Below, piece after piece: positions 1-54,984 of a stretch of DNA of 64,000 nt. Made by a program: the position numbers and the translations under genes. The notes beneath the pieces were generated by a model, which saw only the letters and a program-made list of their open reading frames with translations, searched no databases and was not told where the DNA came from. Source of the DNA: Diphasiastrum complanatum (taxonomy: Eukaryota > Streptophyta > Lycopodiopsida > Lycopodiales > Lycopodiaceae); contig CM055095.1 of the NCBI GenBank assembly GCA_029204225.1, forward strand, positions 21,007,348-21,071,347. Direction: 5' to 3'. Every line of letters begins with the position of its first letter. Within the stretch, counting starts at the first letter, position 1.

Positions 1-496
1 TTAGCTTCAGATAAATCATTCAAATGTTCTTATGTAACCAATGCAATAGAAGCTTCAAAATAAGACGACATTTCAGGATGGAGGCTGTGAAGTCAACCCT
101 AAAAAGGAGAAGAGCTGAGAAGTAGAAAACACTTTTGCAAAAACGAGTCAGAAATGTTCGAAGATAATATTAGGTACACAATTACGTTACTCTAACTTCA
201 ACCATTTTTCAAAATCCTCATTGTGTACAGCTTATAGAAAGATCCAGGAATTGCAAATATCCCTAGATCCCTAGTTCATGTGAGCCTCTAGGTTAGATTC
301 CTCCACCTAAGTGAAAGGCTACCAAAAGTAAGAACGATTAAAAAACATTCATCAAGAAATTGTTTTGATGGCTTCCATTCATTATCCAATAATATCTAAC
401 ACTTAATAGATATTTGAAGAGAGCATTTCACTGAAACATACTAGCAACTTCGCCACTAACATGTATATGCAATACCATGAGCAAAAGACAATGCAA
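1..496. other. No recognisable gene; left edge of MORC locus
   Basis: No open frame or conserved exon could be recognised here on either strand. The MORC reading frame enters from the right and leaves exon 17 at a possible splice donor near 528, so the missing 3' end of that gene probably lies to the left of the window. Confidence 0.4.
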
Positions 497-527
497 TTAC
501 AGTTGTTCATGAACGAGATCAAAAGAC

Positions 528-44573
<44,046 letters not shown>

Positions 44574-44813
44574 CTGCATTTAGAGCAAGATAGATCAAAG
44601 AAGTATCAATCATCCAGGACCCATGTGATAAAACTCATATAAAAGCTAAGGCAATGACTCCTCATGAGAGAACTGCAAAAAAGCATCTGTAAACCATAAC
44701 AAGAGCAGCATGAAATTTACATGTATAAATCAGAACAAAGTATAAACACTAATCATGTACTAACCAGCCCTTAAGTTATATAGTAAGAAGTTACAAGATT
44801 GTTCGCTTACAAG

Positions 44814-44853
44814 AAGACATTAATAAAGCTTTCTTTCTTTCTTTCTCCCTCTT
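44814..44853 (+). mobile_element. CT-family LINE 3' end fragment
   Basis: GAAGACATTAATAAAGCTTT followed by CTTTCTTTCTTTCTCC is the same string as the end of the LINE at 57.2 kb. Only the last few dozen bases are recognisable. It sits upstream of the MORC start codon. Confidence 0.65.
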
Positions 44854-46492
44854 CTACAGAAAGGAGCCAACACTCTTGTCCAAGATGGTCTCAGCTACAA
44901 TTTAGGAGGACTGGCTGAGAGCTACTAAAACCCTTCATGTTAAGAATTGGAGTCTTTCCACGACCTCGACACCCTAGGAGGCCTGGACATTTCTTGTTGC
45001 TACATTAGGTTCACTACACCAGCCTTTGATAGGCATGCGTCTTAAAAGAGACTCTTCTGTGCAAGTTATTTGTTTCAGGTCACATGAGGCTTGTTTGACA
45101 GCACGTTGCCGGAGAGGATGCCTTAAGGGCATCAAGATCTTTATGGGATGAGGATTTTCCTCATATTAGGCAAAACAGAGATAACTGTGAATTTCCAAGA
45201 GGTCAAGGAGACAGGACAATGGATGAATTTCGTAGATGGACACCCGATATCTACAACTAGATGTACATGTAGTGGATCTTCCTCTAGCTCCTTGCCAAAT
45301 GGGTCCTTCACAGGGGATTGAGAGAGCTCTAGGAACCCATACACATCACTACAGATTCGGTTTTGGAACTACTGCGCCGGTCATTCTTCCTCTGTAGCAG
45401 GTGACCTCTTAGATTTGATTGGACGTGGAAATATATTAACTTCCATGGAGATGATATCAATAGTGGCTGAGCATCTTCATTCTTAGACCGAACAAATTCA
45501 TGCATCGGGTAAAGAGAGAGCGAGGCGAATTTCGTATGCAGATACATCATGGAAGTGTTGAGTCCAAAACTTTTGAGCAGCTTTGCCCTGTGGAGGGTGA
45601 CGTATCCAAACCCCTACGGAGGTTCCGAAGTCCTTGCTGGAAGCTAAGTTGCAACATTATGGCTTCCGCTGGCCTAACATGTTCTGTTGTCATTTCAGGA
45701 AGTTCACATCCGAGGCTAACGTAGATATATTTTCATTCAAACGGCTTGTTAGGATCAAGTTAGTGTAGAATTGAAGCTGTAGAAACATAGCGTTTCAGAG
45801 TTTCAAAACTTTGATTTCAACTCTTTAATCCAAGTAACCAGAGGACTGAACTTGCTATGCCGACTGGTTTTGGCCTTTAGAGAACCCAATCACCATATGT
45901 TGCTCGATCTTAAGAGTCATTGAGATAGTTTTGCCAAGCACTTCTACCTCAGCTATATCAACTCTACACAGGATAGAAAGCTGACTCCTCTAAAGAGCTT
46001 TCTAGTTCGCTTTGGACTCAAGTAACTTATGGATAGTTTGCACTTCAAGCAAAGGATCTCAAAATTGAGACCCGCTATGATACTTTCTTGCATCCCAACA
46101 CAATAAAACACCCCTATTAAAATTCTTGGACGAAACTTAGGTTCTTTTTGAATTTCTCCCATTAGTAGCAGCTACCTCATGACATTTTAGAGCAGCCCAC
46201 CATAAATTTGGCTCTACCTTGCAAGTAAAGCGTAGCAAACTTAATCTTTCCATAAGATGAGTGATTGCCTTTGATTTTTAAGGTGTCCATAATACATATC
46301 TTGAATCCATGCAAAGAATCTTGGTCCAAAATGTATGACTTTGAGGCCTTATGTCCTCAAGTTTTGCCTCTTCATATAGATCCATACTTAACTTATGCCG
46401 TACCAAAAACTTGTCCACACTTACTGTCGACAAAATATAAAACTTGACTTCCAAATAGATACATCCTCAATGTAATCATGTTGTCAAACTCA
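44854..46492. other. Upstream of MORC; no supported gene
   Basis: Short frames on both strands, none matching a family I know. The MORC promoter and 5' untranslated exon should lie somewhere in 44.6-46 kb, but no core promoter could be fixed. Confidence 0.4.
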
Positions 46493-46497
46493 TGAGG

Positions 46498-46639
46498 TGT
46501 TAGAAATCCATAAATCATAATATGGAGGATAGACTAGGATTCGAACCCAGGACCTCCCTCATACCGGATAGGATGCTCTACCACTGAGCTATCCGCCTTG
46601 TTTGATGATTCTCTCTAGAGTGTGGATTGATATTCCACA
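46498..46639 (-). repeat. TRIM LTR, downstream copy (minus orientation)
   Basis: 142 bp, TGTTAGAAATCC ... TATTCCACA on the plus strand; it follows the polypurine tract in element orientation. Confidence 0.88.
46524..46597 (-). other. tRNA-like sequence inside TRIM LTR
   Basis: On the minus strand it begins GGCGGATAGCTCAGTGGTAG (A box TAGCTCAGTGGTAGAGCA) and contains GGTTCGAATCC (B box) with a good T-stem CTGGG/CCTAG. The first 7 bases pair with ATCCTCC at the end in six of seven positions. The anticodon stem is poor and no anticodon can be assigned, so it is tRNA-like and not a functional tRNA gene. Confidence 0.72.
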
Positions 46640-46739
46640 CCCCCCTCAAGCCACACTTGGTTGGGGTCCTAGCTGTCACCTGCCCCACAACTTGGGCCAC
46701 CTAACCATGGCTTTGACACCATCAACTGTTAGGTCTAAC

Positions 46740-46754
46740 TTGGCTCTGATACCA
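46740..46754 (-). promoter_or_regulatory. TRIM primer binding site
   Basis: TGGTATCAGAGCCAA on the minus strand, adjacent to the LTR. Confidence 0.9.
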
Positions 46755-46897
46755 TGTTAGAAATCCATAAATCATAATATGGATGGACAGACTAGGATCG
46801 AACCCAGGACCTCCCCTCATACCGGGTGGGATGCTCAACCACTGAGTATCCGCCCTGTTTGATGATTCTCTCTAGAGTGTGGATTGATATTCCAACA
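46755..46897 (-). repeat. TRIM LTR, upstream copy (minus orientation)
   Basis: 143 bp, TGTTAGAAATCC ... TATTCCAACA; the primer site touches its inner end. It differs from its partner at several positions and has one-base losses in both box motifs. Confidence 0.88.
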
Positions 46898-46902
46898 TGA
46901 GG

Positions 46903-48040
46903 GTCACCAAGATGTAATTAAGAGGCTCTCATGTTATGAAGGTCTCAAATATGGAAAAGTACCTCCCCAAAACGAACGTGAATGTGAAATACGAAGAATC
47001 CAAAAGAAAATGTTTGAGAATATTAGAGATGTAAGCAACCACAATATAAACAAATCTCTTCTCAAAGCAATGGACCTCAAACCAAAGAAGTTATGATAGC
47101 CTATGACAACAAGGGCCTGCCTTGGACAATGAGAGACAATCCTTTATAAGTTGGCATGTTGTATATAGAAATGCAACCAGCACAAATTGAAATGCTTAAA
47201 ATTCAAAGAATCACATAATGCAAATCATTACATGCAACACATAATGAGGCGCAAAAATTGGGAACCCTCCTCATACGACTTCTATTGACAAACAATCAAT
47301 CACCAATATGCTCCAATCACATGCAAGAGTCTACTATTATAGCCTTTGCCAAGAGGTTCTCTTTCGAATACAAGTATCAAAAGACAATTAGGGAAATGTA
47401 CAATTGATTTCGAAACGTGTTATGATATGCACGTACTCCTTGTGTTGAAGTGATTCTATGATCTTGCCTATGAATACAATAAATCCTTGAATAATGAGAA
47501 ATTGGAAACTTGAGGGAGTTATCCAAAAGATAAACCATTTGACTCTACCAAATATAGGTAAAGGCCCCTAGAATTAGCACGCAGGTATGGCCCGATAATC
47601 CTAATTAATCCTAGATGACAACATTAGGGGTAACAATGTGTACATTGACTCTTACCCCAAGTTGCCCTAATCTTTGAAAGGTTCCACTAAAGGGCCTCTA
47701 GATAGTATGTACATGACTATCATTTACAGATTAGTGATTCATTGACTATCTACCTTATTGGTATTGCTTGGGCTCTTTGTGAGGAGACTCTTTGCTAATG
47801 CTTGTACAGCTTTAGCCATTGATTATACCATATGCTCTTGGTCATTCTTTATGGGATATTGCTTGATTGTGTCTACTATAGTAGTTTATGCTTCATTGAT
47901 ACAATATCCATAGATTGAGTTTAAAACATTGTTTTGATTTTATTCTATAGAACTCATTTATTGTTTCATTTTGTGTGTTTTTCACAATTTGTTTTCAAAA
48001 AGAAAAGAAGAAAAGATCTAGTGTTTCTATCATAGTTGCA
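46903..48040. other. No supported gene; open frame at the TRIM target
   Basis: A frame of about 65 codons (46898-47096, plus strand: DVIKRLSCYEGLKYGKVPPQ, then KMFENIRDVSNHNINKSLLK) looks protein-like and is interrupted on its left by the TRIM. I do not recognise the family; it may be an old transposon coding piece. The rest is AT-rich. Confidence 0.35.
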
Positions 48041-48042
48041 CT

Positions 48043-48070
48043 GCGTTTCTGAAACACGTTTCAGAAACGC
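48043..48070. repeat. Perfect palindrome
   Basis: GCGTTTCTGAAAC and its exact complement GTTTCAGAAACGC separated by AC. Further GCGTTTC copies follow at 48081. Confidence 0.85.
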
Positions 48071-48302
48071 GTTCCTGCAATGCGTTTCGGAAATATGGAA
48101 TTTTTTTCAAAAACATTTTTTTTAATTTTTTTTTTTGGTTTTTTTTTGTGCGATATGGGTATCAGGTGAAAGCTCTAATTAAGCATAATTACTGCGTAAT
48201 TTGTCGACTGTTTCGGGTGCAGGATGGTCCAGTTCAAGTGCATTAATCCATGTTGGGTTCTGTCAGGGATAAAAATTCAAAACTAACCTCTAGCCCTAAG
48301 GA

Positions 48303-48466
48303 AGCGGATGGCGGACGCGGACGCGCGTCCGGACTTGCGTCCGCGTCCGCGTCCGGATGCGTCCAATTTTTTTTTTATTTTTTTTTAAAATTTAAAAAAA
48401 AAATGCGTCCGGGGCGTCTGGACCCCCGGATGCATCGCGTCCGAGTCCGGACGCCAGACGCGGGCA
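48303..48466. repeat. GGACGC/GCGTCC-rich inverted block
   Basis: Many GCGTCC and GGACGC words on both sides of an A/T run (48368-48402), able to pair with each other. Strikingly GC-rich against AT-rich surroundings; it may be a fold-back element or degenerate transposon ends. Confidence 0.7.
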
Positions 48467-48585
48467 AAACGGCCCAGACCCTCATGTCTGCTCTAGCCTG
48501 TCTGTTACGATCACAGATGGTCCCAATAAGTGTGTTTTCGCTCAGGGAGTTGGAAGGCCAAGTCATGAAGAGGCCTTACCATCGG

Positions 48586-48680
48586 GGCCGGGGTTGGGGG
48601 GCGTTGCCCCCCAAACCCCCCACCGTACCGCCCCCTAGACCCCCCGTTTCTCAGGGGGCTACCGCCCCCCGAACCCCCTG
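48586..48680. repeat. G/C homopolymer hairpins
   Basis: GGGGGGCGTTGCCCCCC and a second pair of G and C runs (CAGGGGGCTACCGCCCCCCG) form short hairpins; C-runs recur four times within 95 bp. Confidence 0.65.
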
Positions 48681-49016
48681 AGCATTTATTGAAAACCAGA
48701 GCAAATAACAACCAAATAGCTATTGAAAATAAGATCTGTTTGTGACCCATCTACTGCAATTCTGAGAGGCAAAACGCTCATTTGACCATTGATCCCCTAA
48801 AAAAAATTCATCCATACTATTTGTAAAATTAGAACATATCCAATTTCACAAAATTAAATAGGGAAGTCAATGATGTAATAAGGTAAAGCTTAGAAACAAT
48901 ATACAAGAAAACCAAAAAGTCAAAGGATCTAAATTAAAACAATAATATAGAATTCGATAAACAAAAAATCTTAGCCAAACAACATTGCTTATGTCTCATC
49001 AATACCCAAGCATAAG

Positions 49017-49185
49017 TCGCTAAGTGGGTTTCAAAAAAATATGAATTCACTTGGGTAGACCCACCAGTGTTGACTAAGAAGCAAAAGACAATCAGTAAGA
49101 AGTAATTCACATAAATTGAAATAAAAAAAACAAAGACCATAATTTGTAGACGAGTTACTAAGACAAAGACAAAATACAAAATACT
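49017..49185. repeat. Dispersed direct repeat, copy 1
   Basis: Shares TTGGGTAGACCCA, GTGTTGACTAAGAAGCAAAA, GACAATCAGTAAGAAG and ACGAGTTACTAA with 54322-54568. The pair brackets the copia relic and the GIY-YIG frame and could be old LTR pieces. Confidence 0.65.
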
Positions 49186-49357
49186 ACAAACAAAGCGGGC
49201 TTCTTAGCTCCACACTTTTCTGGACTCTATTATTAATCATCTTAAGCATACCAAAAGCTAAAATACCAAAGATAAAACCAAAAGAGTCTAAAAAAATTTG
49301 AACTTTTCTCATGATTTTCTTAAATAAGTAACCCTTATGGAGTAACAAAATGATTCA

Positions 49358-49920
49358 TCATCTTGTTTGTTCTTGGGAAAAAACAAAAAGAAAGAGAGGT
49401 AGAAAGAGAAACCTCAAAGCACCTTTGATATATCTGAGTACTCGCTTAGCAGCTTTCCAGTGAATCTGCTTAGGGTTAGCCATACACTGACTAACCATAC
49501 TATTAGCATAAGCAATATACGGTCTCGTAGTAGTTAGATAGATTAAGCTTCCAACAGACTTTCTATATAACTTCTCATCTACATCTTGATCATCCTCAGC
49601 TTTAGGAAGCTTACAACCACTATCATGGGATTGCACTCTAACATATTGAAAATTTCAAGAAGTTCATGAGCACGCTTAGATTGAGAAATAAATAGTCCAT
49701 GTGCAACTCTCCATACCTCAATCCCAAGAAAATATTGTAGTGAGCCAAGATCTTTCATCTAAAGCTCTGATGAGAGATCTTTCTTGATATTCTGAATCAC
49801 ATCACGATCCAAACTTGTGATAACAAGATCATCCACATACATCACTACAATAACAATATGACCATCCTTGATCAAAACATAAAGTGTAGGCTCCAAACTA
49901 CTCCTCTAAAAACCAAGCTC
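49358..49920 (-). pseudogene. Copia RT C-terminal half and RNase H start
   Basis: A VYVDDLVI-like site is readable near 49830-49850, and the final frame gives GSLIYLTTTRPYIAYANSMV then WKAAKRVLRYIKGA. It ends near 49400. Confidence 0.78.
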
Positions 49921-49921
49921 A

Positions 49922-50360
49922 TCAAAATATGTGTCGATCCTCGTGTACCATGCCTTGGGTGCTTGCGTATAAGTCCAACTCGCAAACCTTGTCTTCCTGT
50001 CCTGCTACATATCCCTCTGGCTGCTCCATGTAGACTTCTTCCTCTAGAAATCCATTCAGGAATGCACTCTTAACATCCATTTGTTGAATATCCCATCCAA
50101 ATTCAGCTGCCAGTGACAAAATTGTACCCATAGTAGTTGACTTAGCAACTGGTGCAAAAGTTTCTTCATAGTCAATCCCTTCTTGTTGAGCATACCCTTT
50201 TGCATTGCAACCAACCTTGCCTTATATTTGTCTATAGAACCATCTGATTTATACTTAGTTCTATAGATCCACTTGCATCCAATAGCCTTTTTACCTATAG
50301 GTAACTAAACAAGCCTCTAATTCTTGTTCTTTATGATTGAGTTATACTCCGCATCCGTAG
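49922..50360 (-). pseudogene. Copia RT, N-terminal half
   Basis: An ETFAPV-like piece in broken frames near 50150, then [40 protein letters not shown] and a frameshift at VCELDLYA. Confidence 0.82.
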
Positions 50361-51148
50361 CTTTCCTCCAAATATCCTTTTTCAGCTTCCTTGAAAGTAG
50401 ATGGATCCTTGTGTCCAACACTGTAGCCACATAAGCAAAGTGTACATCCCCATCCTCATGACGATCCTCTTGTCGATCCTAATCCTCATCATGCTCTTCA
50501 AGCCTAGTAGATCTCCTAGTTCCCTATGTACTAGACTCTCCCTATTCCAAGATAACACTATCTTTGATAGTTTCATAGTACCATCTAGGTGCCAAAATAA
50601 CCTTTTGTGCTTGGAAAAAGTGATGGTCTTTATTGGAGTATTTACACCCGAGTCAACTTGGCCTCATCATAAGATTAGAGTCATTTGTTTGATCTAGTGT
50701 GAAGGTCACTAAAAAGACCATTCTTAATGAGCACTAGTAACCCATTTTGCCCATTTTATAGATTACTTGAGAAGTAGAATGTGCAGAATGATTTTGTTAT
50801 TGAGAGTTAGATTCGGTTTTTCAAATGAGGATTTAGTTTCATATCGATCTCCAAAGGAAAAGCTAATGTGTAGAATGCTTCCTGCCTTGTGAAATTGTTG
50901 TAGGTGGTACAAGTGTTGATTCAGGCTCCTGTAATGACTTGTCATACAAGATAGAAATTCCTTCATCTTGCTTCCTATCATAAGATATCTTTGTATCTTC
51001 ATGAGATCCATCCTCATCAAAGATTACATCCTTGTTTATGATAACTTTCTTACCCTCCAAGTCATACAACCTCTATCCCTTGTCTTGACTATCATAACCA
51101 AGAAATAAGCACTTAGTAGCCTTTGAATCCACTTTGCTCCTTGAATCC

Positions 51149-51907
51149 TTAGGTATGTGAGCATTTGCAATACTTCCAAAAACCCTCAATTGCCTTAACG
51201 TAAGGTTTCCGACTCGTGTAAGCTTCCTTTGAAGTCCGATTCTCTACAACTTTTGTAGGACTTGGATTCAAAAGATAAACCGTTCTCTGAACTGCTTCAC
51301 CCCAAAACATATTTGGAAGTTTCTTACTTTTAAGCATGCTCTTTGCAATTTCCATGATAAACCGATTCCTTCTTTCCACAACTCCATTTTGTTGAGGCGT
51401 TTTTGTACTTGCAAATTCTCTCTTTATACCATGATCCTTGCAAAACACATAAAACTTTGTAGAAAGATACTCTCCCCCTTTATCTGAATGAAGTATCTTA
51501 ATTTGTTTATTTGTTTCTTTCTCCACCTGTGTCTTAAACCATGTGAATACCTCACCCTTATTCTTGAGGAGATATACCCACATCTTCCTAGAATAATTAT
51601 CAACAAACACCATAAAATAACTTGCACCCCCATAACACTGAGTTTTCATAGGACCACACAAATCTGTATGAACAGGGTCTAGAACATTTCTTGCCCTAAA
51701 AATACTAGAAGGAAATTTCTTCATATGATGTTTCCTTAAGACACATCCCTCACAAAACTTGTGATCAAAAACAATTTGAGGTAAATCAGTAACCATATTG
51801 CATTTCCTCAAGACTTGTAATCTTTTGTAATTCAGATGTCCAAACCTTTCGTGCCATAACTTACTCACTAAACCAATATCCGCAATACTTGCATGATGAC
51901 CCACCAC
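51149..51907 (-). pseudogene. Copia integrase
   Basis: 252 open codons: LWHERFGHLNYKRLQVLRKC ... CEGCVLRKHH (zinc-binding part), HTDLCGPMKTQCYGGASYFM, FVDNYSRKMWVYLLKN (Asn for one Asp), LHSDKGGEYLS and PQQNGVVERRNRFIME. The third acidic residue and the second Asp are kept. The upstream segment to 52101 holds the junction with protease. Confidence 0.88.
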
Positions 51908-52059
51908 TTGGGCCTAAAGTTTGTACAACCTTCCTGCAAAAATGCCCTCAAGGCATTGTCCTTCCTTTTGATGAGACACCGCTCTTCATGAAATTGTACA
52001 ATCATATGTTGCTTTGCAATAGCCAAAACTAAGAGTAAGTTCAGTGAACAGACAACAAC

Positions 52060-52265
52060 AAGCAGGCTCAAGTTCACTCCAGTGAACAATTGCAGTAGCA
52101 AGTCTGTAGTTTAGTGATCCAGCAAGCAGATTCAGAAGGCAGCGAACAAACCTGCACTACAGTGATCAAACAGCCAGCTAACAAATTTGTAGATAGCAGC
52201 GAACAGGTCTACAGTTCAACAATCAAACAGCCAGCGAACAGTTGCAATAGGCTAACAGGTTTGCA
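52060..52265 (-). repeat. Degenerate tandem repeat at copia / GIY-YIG junction
   Basis: On the minus strand, words such as TTCGCTG, GCTGGCTGTTTGAT and CAGGTTTGTTCGCTG recur at irregular 40-50-bp spacing. Confidence 0.5.
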
Positions 52266-53340
52266 GGCAATAAATAGGTTCAGTAGATAGCCCAGATCTT
52301 GACAAGACATATTATCTAAAGTATAGAGCAACCGAAACAGGTTCTTAGGATTGTATCTATTAAACATATCGAGGGAGAACTTCTCCAAAGACCTAACACG
52401 ATCCAAATAAAGTAATCTCCTTACGTAATCTCTATAAGCAAACGTTCTAGAGATAACATTATTACTAGGGGGCAAAAAGTTAGAAGTATTAAAAGTAGCA
52501 CGAGGAGAAGGGAGGGCATGAGAAGGTGTGATCAGAGCTTGTGGAATGTAGCAATCTGGAGGAGGGGATAGATGTTCTGATATAGGCTTCCAAACTTTCA
52601 GACCATTGCGAACATAAGGTGTTATGTTTTTAGGTTTAAAGTGGGTTCTCCACAACATGAAAGTCTTTTTGGTAAAGTTTCTACTCTTTCGTAACTTGGA
52701 CTTACCCTCAAGATTATAACCTCTAGGAAAAAAGGATTGAAGAGTTCTCATCAAAAAGGTTCACGAAGCCATGCTACCTTGAAAAACTCTTTTGAATTAG
52801 AAAAGTTTCCAGCAATGTGCTCAATGGGAAAGACCCGAAAAGACTCAAAACCACATTTGGCTATAGCAGTATACAAAGGTTTTAATTCTTCTTTAGGAAA
52901 CTTAGAGCTATGTACTCCTCTAGCTTCTCGAACATGTTCTTGAAAACGTACAAAAGCAGACCGAAAAGTTTGGCCAACATATACCATACTACTACTTCGT
53001 ATGTTATAAATGACATAGATTACTTGGGTGGTATGGATTGGGCTAAGAGGCCTAGAGGAATGCACATGTTTTTCTCTAAGACGTCTAAGGCGATACAAAA
53101 TTCTAATATGGTTATTCGTATAATGAGTACTAACAAGCAGAGACTTAAAAACAGACCATTTAATAGGACCTTCTCCAAAATTATGAAGTTTATTCAAATT
53201 ACATCTAGACAAAAAGTTAAACCTTTCTCTATGATTTGTACCATTTCTACTAGCAAAACAAAGAGGTAAAGGGATGGAAGAGCAAACCTCTGAAGTGTCG
53301 ATAGTAGAAGTGCCAAAGATTATATTTTGAGTAGTCAGGC
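52209..53340 (-). pseudogene. GIY-YIG endonuclease-domain protein, one frameshift
   Basis: The minus-strand frame is open from about 53340 through 52751, then continues in the next frame to 52209. Around 53023-52970 it reads VIYVIYN ... MVYVGQTFRSAFVRFQEHV, the GIY-YIG core with variant VIY and YVG triads, the conserved Arg (VRF) and His (QEH). Next comes LYTAIAKCGFESFRVFPIEH; after the shift RTLQSFFPRGYNLEG matches the W-I-x-x-L-x-T-x-x-P-x-G-Y-N ending of selfish GIY-YIG nucleases. About 120 further residues have no known domain. Such nucleases occur in Penelope-like retroelements and homing genes. No RT is seen next to it. Confidence 0.7.
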
Positions 53341-54253
53341 AATTGTTTAAGACCAGGCCCTCCTGAAGGCTATTGGTCCGAGGTCAAAATTAGTGTTGAC
53401 CACACCCCTCGTTTGTTTAACAGGGCTGCTGTAAAGCGGTGAGGTACCTAAATAGGTCCGCATGTTACACTCGAAAGATCACTGACAACAGCATGCAATC
53501 AAGTGCCCGCGACTTCTTGAATTAACACTACTTGACTCCCTCTCACACCGAAAGTCTTTCACGAAACTAACCAAAAAGCCCTTGATCCTAAAAGGACCCA
53601 AAGAAAAGAAACTTCATGTGAGTATGGTTCAGACTCTAACATGGTGAGACAAAGTTAATTGGACCATGGGAGAGTCAATCACATGAAATTTTTTCGGAAA
53701 AGGTTTCATAGAATTTGCATAGGTGACTCTTGGTGGTAAATTACAAGGGTGACCAAAGAGCCAAATGTACAAAATTCTTTACAAGAGGCTAGAATAAGCA
53801 TAAAACTTACTTTATAACTTTGATACCATCAAGAACGAGAACCTCAACCTGAACATTAAGGAAAATTGAAATATTTATCTAATGAAGAGCAACCAAGAAA
53901 AACTTGACTACAACTATACAAGAAGGAATTTTTATTTAATTACTAAAGGAGTGACAAATTTTGAAAGTTGAAAAGAAAGGAAGTAGAGCATCAATTAACC
54001 TGAAGTAAAAACAATTTTATAAATTAGACTTTGAATATAAAAAGTAGAGACTTAGAAGAGAACCAGGAAAAAGATGAAGGAACAACACAACTTCTTAATA
54101 GGTAATAAATCACAAACTCAAACAAAACCTCAAAAACTTTTTAAAATTACAGCTAGGAAGAGGAAAGGAGAATATCTAAGAGAGCCAGAAGCAAGTGATT
54201 AACAATAATAAGTAATAGGCCAAAAACAAAAAAAAAGAAGAAGAAGAAGAAGC
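53341..54253. other. No recognised feature
   Basis: About 900 bp on the N-terminal side of the GIY-YIG frame. I searched by eye for RT motifs on the minus strand and saw none. Confidence 0.4.
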
Positions 54254-54320
54254 CAGATCTATCTACTGCCAGGTCGGCGAAGAATAATACCAAAAATAGA
54301 AAGGGTTTCAGAGGATCATG
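54254..54320 (+). repeat. Fragment of Ty3-type leader
   Basis: AGATCTATCTACTGCCAGGT, then CGAAGAATAATA and CAGAGGATCA, match 6179-6243 in the Ty3 leader. Only about 65 bp are shared. Confidence 0.7.
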
Positions 54321-54321
54321 C

Positions 54322-54568
54322 TAACTGGGTTTCGAAAGAATCCGGATTCTCTTGGGTAGACCCAGTGTTGACTAAGAAGCAAAAGACAATCAGTAAGAAG
54401 AAAGAAAAAATAATAATAATTTAAATAAAATGAGATTTAAAAATAAAATTTATAAATTAAATCTAATTAAAAGTAAAATAAAAACAAAACATAAAATGAA
54501 AATAAATAAGAACTAGGATCATAATGTGTATACGAGTTACTAAAACAAAGACAAAATACTAGATAGGA
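54322..54568. repeat. Dispersed direct repeat, copy 2
   Basis: Matches 49017-49185, with an added A/T-rich insertion in the middle (54405-54525). Confidence 0.65.
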
Positions 54569-54984
54569 GTGAACTAATCATATTAGCACTCACACACACA
54601 AATCAAGATCAACATAAGAGACTAAAAAGAACTTAGATTAATAGAAGCTTGAGCATAGCTCTCTACAATGGAATAACTGGAGGTCGATCGCCAGCCCTCC
54701 TTGTATAATCTCTCTAGTCCTTAGCAAAAGTTAAAAGCAAAAAGCTGATTACTATAGTTGTTTTCTATTTTGGGTAAAGACCCTTGTTGATTTTCTAAGT
54801 GTAAAATCATGTTCTAATCTAGAACTAGTGCACCCTCCTACATGCAAGACTTTGCTATACTAAAAACAGAAATGGCCCCTAAAATAGCTCGCAGGCATGG
54901 CCAAATCAATATTAGGGGTGAAAATACTCATTAATTTCTAACAACATTATGATATGATTTCTATTTCTACAACTCTGCTTTGTT
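54569..54984. other. No recognised feature
   Basis: Contains a phrase (GGCCCCTAAAATAGCTCGCA) resembling GGCCCCTAGAATTAGCACGC at 47572, again a dispersed repeat. Confidence 0.4.

Larger units (their letters stand above)
46498..46897 (-). mobile_element. TRIM retrotransposon with tRNA-like LTRs
   Basis: A 400-bp element: two 142/143-bp direct repeats starting TGTTAGAAATCC and ending in CA, 115 bp between them, and a perfect TGAGG duplication on both sides. Read on the minus strand, TGGTATCAGAGCCAA (Met tRNA primer site) directly follows one LTR and GAGGGGGGTG (polypurine tract) precedes the other. No coding capacity. These are the marks of a terminal-repeat retrotransposon in miniature. Each LTR contains a tRNA-like block. 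Confidence 0.9.
49358..52101 (-). mobile_element. Degenerate Ty1/copia relic, minus strand
   Basis: From 52.1 kb leftwards: the protease-integrase junction (MIVQFHEERCLIK), integrase, a broken RT, and the RNase H start. Stops and frameshifts occur throughout. Gag and the active part of protease are missing; in that position lies a GIY-YIG frame. Confidence 0.85.

Noticed and set aside
45141-45550. Two overlapping minus-strand frames upstream of MORC
   Set aside because: No recognised domain or splice pattern; kept only as unassigned sequence.
46524-46597. Functional tRNA gene on the minus strand
   Set aside because: A and B boxes are present, but the anticodon stem does not pair well, no anticodon can be assigned, and the block is part of a duplicated 142-bp TRIM LTR.
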